Assembly: GCF_014212125.1 (NCBI RefSeq) | Contig: NZ_JACJVP010000023.1 | Location: forward strand, 47,775-111,774 | DNA from: Cohnella nanjingensis | GTDB lineage: Bacteria > Bacillota > Bacilli > Paenibacillales > Paenibacillaceae | Length of the DNA stretch: 64,000 nucleotides | Direction: 5' to 3' | Part shown: positions 27,585 through 34,169 of the stretch, piece after piece | How positions within the stretch are numbered: position 1 is the first letter of the stretch | How the letters are laid out: each line of letters starts with the position of its first letter | Made by a program: the position numbers and the translations under genes | Notes under the pieces: generated by a model | The model's database searches: none | What the model saw: only the letters and a program-made list of their open reading frames with translations | What the model was told of the DNA's origin: nothing

Positions 27585-28151
27585 TTAGGCTTGCTTCAGG
27601 ACGTCATGATCGACGTAACGCTCGCCGTTCAGCTCGCTGAGGACGTTGATCGCCACTTTGGCGCCGTCGCCGGAGGTGATGATCGTATGCACGCTGATGC
27701 CCGCCGCCGTACCGGCCGCCCAGATGTTGTCGATGCTCGTCTTGCCTTCCGGCGTGGCATCCACCACCGTCTTGATCCGCGGCTCGGTGCCCGGCTTCGT
27801 CCGAACGCCGCTGGCTTCCGCCAAATCCGCGAACAGCCCCGTGGCGAGAATGACATGCTGCGCCTCGTGCGTGCCGTCGTCCGTCTCGATCGTGATGAAG
27901 CCGTCGCCGGCCGTCAGACGGGTAACCTTGGCTTGGACGAATTCCGCGCCGAACTTGGCGGCCTGCCGCTTGCCCGTATCCACCAGATCCGGACCGGAGA
28001 TGCCCTCGACGCCGTAATGGTTCTCGACCCAGGCCCGCTTCGTGATGCTCTGGTCGCTGTCGATGACCAGCGTCTTCTTGCCCGCCTTGGCCGTGAAGAT
28101 CGCCGCGCTCGCGCCCGCCGGTCCGGCGCCGATAATCGCTACGTCATACAT
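27585..28151 (-). CDS. single-domain FAD oxidoreductase, thioredoxin-reductase-like
   Basis: 188 residues. The FAD fingerprint GAGPAGASAA starts at residue 8, and the C-terminal flavin motif DNIWAAGTAAG lies near 143-153, as in thioredoxin reductases. The whole NADPH-binding domain and its CxxC redox pair are absent, leaving a continuous FAD domain about half the size of a normal TrxB. Both flavin motifs are intact and the frame is unbroken, so this is a short family rather than a truncation. GGGAGAG precedes the ATG. It would need an external electron donor or a different substrate. Confidence 0.82.
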   Translation of the reverse strand: MYDVAIIGAGPAGASAAIFTAKAGKKTLVIDSDQSITKRAWVENHYGVEGISGPDLVDTGKRQAAKFGAEFVQAKVTRLTAGDGFITIETDDGTHEAQHVILATGLFADLAEASGVRTKPGTEPRIKTVVDATPEGKTSIDNIWAAGTAAGISVHTIITSGDGAKVAINVLSELNGERYVDHDVLKQA

Positions 28152-28301
28152 GATACACTTCTCTCCCTTCAGCGATGGATAAGTCCGCTTTCCGCCTTAT
28201 TATACCATCCGAATGGAGCGTTTCCAAAAAAAAGAAGAACCGCGATAGACGAGGCGATGCGCTCGCCCCGTTCGCATCGGTTTCGACTCGCCCTGCCTAA
28301 G

Positions 28302-28484
28302 TCAACGGGTTTCCTTCAGGCGATCCACCGAGACGGTCTTCGTGTTAATCGGTTTAGGGCCGACCTGCACGGTCGCCATGCCGTTCGCTTCGTCTACGTT
28401 CTCGATCCACACCGACTCGCCTTCCAGCTCGACCGCGATCGTATCCGCCGATTCATAAATCTGCTGCGCGCGTTCCGCGTTCAT
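28302..28484 (-). CDS. sspH: H-type small acid-soluble spore protein
   Basis: 60 residues matching the SspH family over its full length: MNAERAQQIYES at the N-terminus, VELEGESVWIE in the middle and VQVGPKPINTKTVSVDRL at the end. These minor spore proteins bind in the forespore core and are transcribed by forespore sigma factors. Its ATG overlaps the TGA stop of the 55-codon gene upstream (ATGA), so its translation is coupled to that gene. Presence of this gene supports a spore-forming host. Confidence 0.93.
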   Translation of the reverse strand: MNAERAQQIYESADTIAVELEGESVWIENVDEANGMATVQVGPKPINTKTVSVDRLKETR

Positions 28485-28648
28485 AGCCCGCCGTCCTCCT
28501 TCATCGTATGCGTCGTCGTCTCCTCGATAAGGCCGTTATGCTTGGTTACTTGTCCGCCGCCCAAGCCCTCGTTGATCATGCGGTCGATGTCCATGTCGTA
28601 GTCTTCCCGGCCTTCGTAGCGCGTATCGCCGTTGTCGAGCTCGGTCAT
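28481..28648 (-). CDS. 55-residue acidic protein coupled to sspH
   Basis: A short unlisted-size gene of 55 codons, beginning MTELDNGDTRYEGRE and ending THTMKEDGGL. GGAGGC lies 6-7 nt before the ATG at 28648. It is acidic, hydrophilic and glycine-containing (NEGLGGGQVT), and uses the codon style of its neighbours. Its TGA overlaps the ATG of sspH, a typical operon arrangement. I do not recognise a family; linkage to sspH suggests expression in the forespore. Confidence 0.72.
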   Translation of the reverse strand: MTELDNGDTRYEGREDYDMDIDRMINEGLGGGQVTKHNGLIEETTTHTMKEDGGL

Positions 28649-28781
28649 CTTCATGCCTCCGTCCGTATGGGATTGTTCGAGGTCGGATCAGTCCTTTTCA
28701 ATATGCCCCGGACGGGTTTTTTGCATGCGCGCGGGGCACCCTGACTATAACATCCCTGCGAAAAAGGAGCGGATCCCCGCC

Positions 28782-29720
28782 ATGCATACCGTTTGGAAAG
28801 GCGCCATCAGCTTCGGCCTCGTCCACGTGCCCGTGAAGATGTTCACCGCGACCGAGGACAAAGACGTGCATTTAAGGTACATTCACAAACCGTGCGGCAC
28901 TCCGATCGCGTATACGCGCAGCTGCCCGCATTGCGAGAAAGCCGTGGAGTGGGAAGAGATCTCCCGCGGCTACGAGTACGAGAAAGGGCGCTTCGTGCTG
29001 TTCGAGAACGAGGAACTGGAGGCGGTGAAGCCGGAGAATACGCGTACGATTCAAATTCTGGACTTCGTCGCCCTGGAAGAGATCGATCCGATGTTCTATC
29101 AGAAGACGTACTATCTGTCGCCCGATCAGGCCGGAGCCGGCGCCTACGGGCTGCTGCTCGAGGCGATGCGCCAGTCCGGGCGGATCGGCATCGCGAAGGT
29201 CGCCATCCGCAGCAAGAGCAGCCTGGCCGCGATCCGCTGCGTGGACAATTGCATCTGCATGGAGACGATGTTCTATCCCGACGAGATTCGGGCCATCTCT
29301 GCCGTGCCTAATCTGCCGCAGAATCTTCAGGTGAACGACCGGGAGCTGAACATGGCCAAGCTGCTGATCGATCAGCTGTCCACGCCGTTCGAGCCGGAGA
29401 AGTACACGGACGATTACCGCATCGCGATGCTCGATGCGATCCAGCGCAAGGTAGCGGGTCAGGGCGTAGACGTCGTAACCGCGCCGGCGGCGGAGCGGAC
29501 GAACGTCATCGACCTGATGGCGGCGCTCCAGGCGAGCCTCGAGGCCGTCAAGACGCCCGCAAGCGCGATCGCGACGGATCCGGGCGAAGGCGCGGCCAAG
29601 AAAAAAAGCGCGCGCGCCAAGAAGACCGAGCCGGCCGCTGCCGCAGGGGGCGAGAGCGGCGCCGCACCGGCCGGGCCGAAGGCGGGGGGCCCGCGCGCCC
29701 GCAAGCCGAAGGAGCCTTAA
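28782..29720 (+). CDS. ku: Ku DNA-end-binding protein
   Basis: 312 residues. Prokaryotic Ku homodimers ring-clamp DNA ends in non-homologous end joining and recruit LigD. The Ku core (about 1-255) is complete, from MHTVWKGAISFGLVHVPVK through KPCGTPI, the ENEELEAV region and the YTDDYR stretch. The C-terminal ~55 residues are an Ala/Lys/Pro-rich basic tail often used for DNA or ligase contact. The ATG at 28782 starts the core exactly; AAAAAGGAG lies 14 nt upstream, a longer than usual spacing. Its partner ligase and polymerase genes lie 27 kb away at 56-58 kb. Confidence 0.93.
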   Translation: MHTVWKGAISFGLVHVPVKMFTATEDKDVHLRYIHKPCGTPIAYTRSCPHCEKAVEWEEISRGYEYEKGRFVLFENEELEAVKPENTRTIQILDFVALEEIDPMFYQKTYYLSPDQAGAGAYGLLLEAMRQSGRIGIAKVAIRSKSSLAAIRCVDNCICMETMFYPDEIRAISAVPNLPQNLQVNDRELNMAKLLIDQLSTPFEPEKYTDDYRIAMLDAIQRKVAGQGVDVVTAPAAERTNVIDLMAALQASLEAVKTPASAIATDPGEGAAKKKSARAKKTEPAAAAGGESGAAPAGPKAGGPRARKPKEP

Positions 29721-29862
29721 GGTCGACGACACGCTGCTAAATTCAGTTCATCAGGACGCCAGCCATGGCAGCCAGCGTCTTCCTGGTGTTCTTAACAGGG
29801 GGCATCTCCGAGCACGACGCCTTTCTGCGTCCCCGCCTGAATGACGCCGCCCGGATCGAGCG

Positions 29863-32115
29863 TCAAATCCCCCTCATCCCCCGGTACCGGACGATGCACC
29901 CGTATCGTTCCCCGGATGCCACGCTCAGCCAATCGTCCGCTTCCGAATACGCCAGACAGGATAAGTAGTGGATATGGGCCCATTCCGTTTCGATGTCCCG
30001 CAGCTCGTCATTGTCTTTGATCACGCGAGGCCGGCCCCAATCGACGAACCCGCGGTCTTGCGAGAAATGGAACACGTGGCCGGCGTCCCTTGCCCCGCCG
30101 TAGATGCCAAGCACTTCCCTCCCGTTCCGCTTGACGAAGCCGCGAAGCTGTCCGCTCGCATACAGCCGGCCATATACGGTTCGCTGCCGCAAATCCGGCG
30201 ACAGGGTGAACAGCATGCCGTCATGCGTGCCGAGAACGACCGTCCCGCCTTCCAGCACGGCGCCTCCCGTTAAAGCCGCCCGGAACGCCCTGCCCCGGAT
30301 CGATGCGGCTTGAACGGACAGCTTCTCCGCTCGCATAAGACCTATATCGTAGACGATGAGTTCGTCGTCGCGGCCGGAGAGCAGGAGTCTCCGATTTTCC
30401 AGCCGGACGACGTGCGAATCTTCGGTCGCGAGGCGAATGTTCTCCAGCGGTCTTAACTGACCGCGGTCCGCATAGACGTCCCAGACATACAACGTTCCTT
30501 CCCGGTCGCTGGCCAGCAAGTCTCCTCCCCCGCCCTGCGCGTCATGAAGCTTGGTAAGCCGGACACCGTCCGGCACGGGCTTGCAGGAGACGCAATTCCC
30601 GTCTTCCAAATCGATGACTGCGAGCCGCCCGTCCGCCGTCAGCACAGCCGCACATCGGTCTCCTGCGTCTATGCACGATACCGGTCCTCCTCCGCCGTAG
30701 ACGACGGCCATGCGCAGCGGCTCTTCGCCGGCTGCGTCGAAAGCGGTCAAGGTGACCTGCCGATCGCCGCCGATCGCGTACGTCGTCCCCTTCCATGCCC
30801 GCATATGCGCCACCGCCGTATCCCGCCAATCCATATGCTGATGAAGCGGCAGCGTGCGAACCGCGTCGGCCTCGATATGCATGAACGCGGCGCGCCCGAC
30901 GCCGTTCCAGTCCGGCTCGGCGTACGGCGCAAGCGCAAGGCTCGGCGCGTCCTCCTCCGGCGGCCGCAGGCTTTTGACATCGACGGCCACGATATACGGC
31001 GAAAACGCCCCGCAAACGTCCACCATGTGTAGCCAACCGTCAGGGCCGAAAATCATTTCGCAAATGTACTGCGAATCCTTCCCGCCCGGCGAGACGAGCC
31101 CTAAGTTTTCCGGCAAGCCGCCGTTCAGGATGTCCCATCGGACGAGCCGGATCGGGCAGTAGTCAGCCTCGTACGTTTTCAACCCGTAGTAGAGCACGAA
31201 TTGCTCGTCGGCCTCGAGTCCTCCGATGCCGTAAGCGTTGGCCAGTCGCTGTTCGGGCAGATGTATCGGACCGTGCCTCGTCACTTCCAGCGTTTCAGGG
31301 TGAAGTTCGAGCATTTCCCCGTCCAGGTTGTCCGCGAGGAACAACGTGCTTCTGGGGGAATGCAGCGCGAAGATGAATTGTCTCCGATGCTTGGTTCCGT
31401 TCGGCGACCGAAACCGATCCCTCAAATCCTCGATCTCGTCCGTATCCGGATCGTACCGCCACAAACCGCCCGTATAGGAGCTTCCGTACAAACGCCCTTT
31501 ATCGTCCTTCGCCAAACGGCAGGAAGAAAACTCCGACACCTTTCCGAAGTCCCTCACCTCGTTCGTCTCCAAATCCAGTCTGTAGAAGTGCCCGCGCATG
31601 TAGCCCAAAAAATAATAATACCGCGGATCGCGCCCGAGCATGCCCCCGTAGATGCTTTCCCTCGGTACCGGTATGCCTCTCACCTGAACCGCGTTCGTGT
31701 CGGGATCGACGATCATCAGGATGGAACCGGGGTATCCTTCCCATGGATGCTCGTAATGCTGCTCGAACATCCATTGCTTGTGGCCGGGAGCCGGCGCCGT
31801 GTTGTGGGTGGCCATGATCAGCCTTCCATCCGGCAAAAAATCGATGCTCGTATGGATTTTGCTCGGCGGCATCTGTTCCGGATCGATGATCCAAACCTTC
31901 GCCACGTCGAAGATCAGCCGCAATCCGCCCGTCGCCGGATCGTATTCGTACAGCAAAGCGGTAAGCGGCTTTTCGTTTTCTCCGCAAATGCTGAGATAGA
32001 ACCGGCCGTCGGGCGAGCGCTTGAAGTCCCAAACCGCATTATGCCCCCGCTCGTTCGGCAGCTTCACGAAACGAATGTGCGTCTCCGGGATTCCCGCCCA
32101 TAGATTGCTTTTCAT
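29863..32115 (-). CDS. large propeller-like protein of unknown function
   Basis: 750 residues, no signal peptide or membrane segment. Many 40-50-residue repeats of propeller type are visible, such as SPDGRFYLSIC, LPDGRLIMATH, GRLYGSSYTGGLWRYDPDTDEI and GPDGWLHMVDV, in two groups (1-380 and 470-750). This suggests two beta-propellers. It is the last gene of the seven-gene operon and overlaps the previous stop by four bases. Cytosolic propellers in sugar loci are often lyases, epimerases or isomerases, but no active site can be named. Its start codon has GAGG seven bases upstream. I do not recognise a family. Confidence 0.65.
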   Translation of the reverse strand: MKSNLWAGIPETHIRFVKLPNERGHNAVWDFKRSPDGRFYLSICGENEKPLTALLYEYDPATGGLRLIFDVAKVWIIDPEQMPPSKIHTSIDFLPDGRLIMATHNTAPAPGHKQWMFEQHYEHPWEGYPGSILMIVDPDTNAVQVRGIPVPRESIYGGMLGRDPRYYYFLGYMRGHFYRLDLETNEVRDFGKVSEFSSCRLAKDDKGRLYGSSYTGGLWRYDPDTDEIEDLRDRFRSPNGTKHRRQFIFALHSPRSTLFLADNLDGEMLELHPETLEVTRHGPIHLPEQRLANAYGIGGLEADEQFVLYYGLKTYEADYCPIRLVRWDILNGGLPENLGLVSPGGKDSQYICEMIFGPDGWLHMVDVCGAFSPYIVAVDVKSLRPPEEDAPSLALAPYAEPDWNGVGRAAFMHIEADAVRTLPLHQHMDWRDTAVAHMRAWKGTTYAIGGDRQVTLTAFDAAGEEPLRMAVVYGGGGPVSCIDAGDRCAAVLTADGRLAVIDLEDGNCVSCKPVPDGVRLTKLHDAQGGGGDLLASDREGTLYVWDVYADRGQLRPLENIRLATEDSHVVRLENRRLLLSGRDDELIVYDIGLMRAEKLSVQAASIRGRAFRAALTGGAVLEGGTVVLGTHDGMLFTLSPDLRQRTVYGRLYASGQLRGFVKRNGREVLGIYGGARDAGHVFHFSQDRGFVDWGRPRVIKDNDELRDIETEWAHIHYLSCLAYSEADDWLSVASGERYGCIVRYRGMRGI

Positions 32116-33287
32116 TCGTCAACCTCCCCTGTGGCATCCAAATCGGCTTCCGCGCGGGCATAGGCGATGGCGAGCTCCGGCGTCTCCAGCTTCCTCCCCG
32201 CATGCAGCGACTCCATGGCCAGGTTGATCATCCCGGTGGATAGCAGCGTTCGTTCCATCGGAAACGGCGGTCGCCCGGTCAGGATGAGTCGCTCGATGAA
32301 GCGGGTCAACCGCTCGAAATGACCGAATGGCCTTTCGAGGCCGCTGTCGAGTCTCGAGGCCGTCACATGCCCTCTACGGTCGCGGCAGGCAAAGCCCCAT
32401 TGTTCGATCAGCCGCTGGAATTGAAGGACGTATCCGGTGGTCCCGTTCGCGTATTCATACACGAATAGCGCCGGATCCGGCTCCGCCGTTCTCGGATGAA
32501 CGAGCGGCAAGCCGGGAAAAGCGCGAAGCGCCGCAAGGAGCAGCTCTTCCGGCCATTCCCCGCGGTCCATCGCCGCCCATGCCTCTCCATGCCTGCCGAT
32601 TGGCACGGCCATTTCGGCGCCGCCCATCAGTCGCACCGAGCGGATGCCGGTCTCCCCGCCCTTTCTCCGCTCCGCGAGCGACTGCAGCACGTCGGCGGCG
32701 TGAAAGCCGTACGCTTCGAGCCCTCCCGAGCTGACGACGAAGATGTCCTTTACGCCGCACAGGACTTCCGGATCGTAAGCCGGAATCGGGTCGGCATGGG
32801 GGATCGAAGAGCCGCCCAGAAACGGGATGCCGCGTTTTTTCAGCTGATCGTACATCCACCGGGCGTCGGAGAAATGCCAAGACAAATGCTTATCGGAGAA
32901 AATCGGAACCGTCCGTCCCGCCCGATCCAGCGCGGCTAGCGTTTCCTCTAGGAATCGGCGCCTCGGATAAAGCATCTGCCCTTTCTCGTTGACCGGATAA
33001 TCGCCATGCTCCCCAATGAGTATGACGCCGTCGACCGGTCCCCCGGCGTGCGGGGCAAGCACCGCGTCGCCGATCGTCGCGCAAATCGGGATGCCATGTT
33101 CGGCCGCCGCCGCCCGGCTCAAATCGCCTTCAGGCACCTGGTCCGTGTATATCGTCGCCACTTCCACCCGCGGATGATAGCCGAAATCCCCCAGCAGCCG
33201 CCCGACGATCATTTCCGCATGGGAATTGTGCCTGTACTCCGTCACGATCGCGGCTACCCGTTTCCGCTCTCCGCCGTATTCGTTCAC
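32112..33287 (-). CDS. uncharacterised 391-aa conserved protein
   Basis: 391 residues, cytosolic. The N-terminal ~180 residues alternate strands and helices in a Rossmann-like way (RVAAIVTEYRHNSHAEMIVGR, VDGVILIGEHGDYP, VPIFSDKHLSWHF). Conserved-looking motifs are TEYRxxSHA, EHGDYPxNExG, DKHLS and EAYGFHxxDVLQ. I recall similar hypothetical proteins in Planctomycetes but no activity. GTG start with AAGGAGG six bases upstream. Its end overlaps the propeller gene by four bases, and the SDR gene lies upstream in the same operon. Possibly an oxidoreductase-like or isomerase-like sugar enzyme; this is a guess. Confidence 0.65.
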   Translation of the reverse strand: MNEYGGERKRVAAIVTEYRHNSHAEMIVGRLLGDFGYHPRVEVATIYTDQVPEGDLSRAAAAEHGIPICATIGDAVLAPHAGGPVDGVILIGEHGDYPVNEKGQMLYPRRRFLEETLAALDRAGRTVPIFSDKHLSWHFSDARWMYDQLKKRGIPFLGGSSIPHADPIPAYDPEVLCGVKDIFVVSSGGLEAYGFHAADVLQSLAERRKGGETGIRSVRLMGGAEMAVPIGRHGEAWAAMDRGEWPEELLLAALRAFPGLPLVHPRTAEPDPALFVYEYANGTTGYVLQFQRLIEQWGFACRDRRGHVTASRLDSGLERPFGHFERLTRFIERLILTGRPPFPMERTLLSTGMINLAMESLHAGRKLETPELAIAYARAEADLDATGEVDE

Positions 33288-33309
33288 GAGCCGCCTCCTT
33301 CCGTCTCCA

Positions 33310-33381
33310 TCACGCGGACGGTCTCCGGCTCGGAGATCGGATCCCGAGCGTGATGCTCGCGAGAAAATCGTTCGCCGTCAT
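33310..33381 (-). pseudogene. possible remnant frame between SDR and 391-aa genes
   Basis: An ATG overlapping the SDR stop (ATGA at 33378-33381) opens a 23-codon frame that ends at a TGA. In the next frame the same DNA reads EHHARDPISEPETVRVMETEGGGS and ends with a TGA that overlaps the GTG of the 391-aa gene. A normal-looking C-terminus out of frame with a coupled start suggests a gene deleted down to its two ends, with a frameshift. The evidence is short and weak. Confidence 0.3.
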
Positions 33382-34169
33382 ACGTGAAAGCCTCCGTCGA
33401 CCGTATATAGCGCACCCGTCACATAGGCCGCGGCATCCGACAACAGAAACGCGGCGACTTCGTTGATCTCGTCCGCCCGCCCGCTGCGGCCAAGCCAGCT
33501 GTGCCGGCGCATCGCTTCTTTCTCCTGTCCGGATTGCCGAGCCAGCGCTTCGTCCGGCTTGAAATCGCCGGGAACGAGCGCGTTCGCGCGGATGCCGTAC
33601 GCCGCGTAATCGGCGGCCAGCACGCGCGTCAGCTGGTTGACGCCCGCTTTGGCCGCTCCGTAGGCGAGACAGCCGGGCTGCACGAGCTGGCCGAGAATCG
33701 ACGACGCATTGACGATCGAGCCCCCGCCGGAGCGGATCAGGAGAGGAAGGGCGTGCTTGCAGACGAGAAAAGTGCTCGTCAGCGTTCCCCGGATCGTCTC
33801 GTCCCACTCGGGCAGCGTCAGCTCGAGCGCCGGCTTCCACACGTTCGTATAGACGTTGTGATACGTGCCGTCCAGCCGTTCGAAGCGGCGGTCCAGTTCC
33901 GTCATCACGCCCATGACCTCCTCTTCCTCGCATAGATCGGCTTGCCGATAGGCGAACCGCTCCTTCCCGCCTGCCGCCCGGGCCGCCTCCTTCTCCAACG
34001 AACCGTCGATCGGCCTGCGGTCGCAGCCGAATACGACGGCTCCCTTCCGAAGGAACATCGTCACGGCGGAACGGCCCGCGGTCCCCAGGCAGCCGGTAAC
34101 GAGAATGACTTTCCCGTCCAGTGGCTTCAGGCTTTTTCCCCTCCGATCCTTCCTATCTACCGGTAACAT
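33378..34169 (-). CDS. SDR-family oxidoreductase
   Basis: 263 residues, a classical short-chain dehydrogenase using NAD(P)H. Visible are the cofactor loop TGCLGTAG (25-32), catalytic S157 in NASS, Y170 and K174 in YGAAK, and the terminal DGGF signature. The usual NNAG motif is replaced by HNVY near 104-107, an unusual change. Its ATG at 34169 overlaps the FAD oxidoreductase end by 13 nt. In this operon it probably oxidises or reduces a hydroxyl of the imported sugar or polyol, working with the FAD enzyme. The exact substrate is unknown. Confidence 0.9.
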   Translation of the reverse strand: MLPVDRKDRRGKSLKPLDGKVILVTGCLGTAGRSAVTMFLRKGAVVFGCDRRPIDGSLEKEAARAAGGKERFAYRQADLCEEEEVMGVMTELDRRFERLDGTYHNVYTNVWKPALELTLPEWDETIRGTLTSTFLVCKHALPLLIRSGGGSIVNASSILGQLVQPGCLAYGAAKAGVNQLTRVLAADYAAYGIRANALVPGDFKPDEALARQSGQEKEAMRRHSWLGRSGRADEINEVAAFLLSDAAAYVTGALYTVDGGFHV

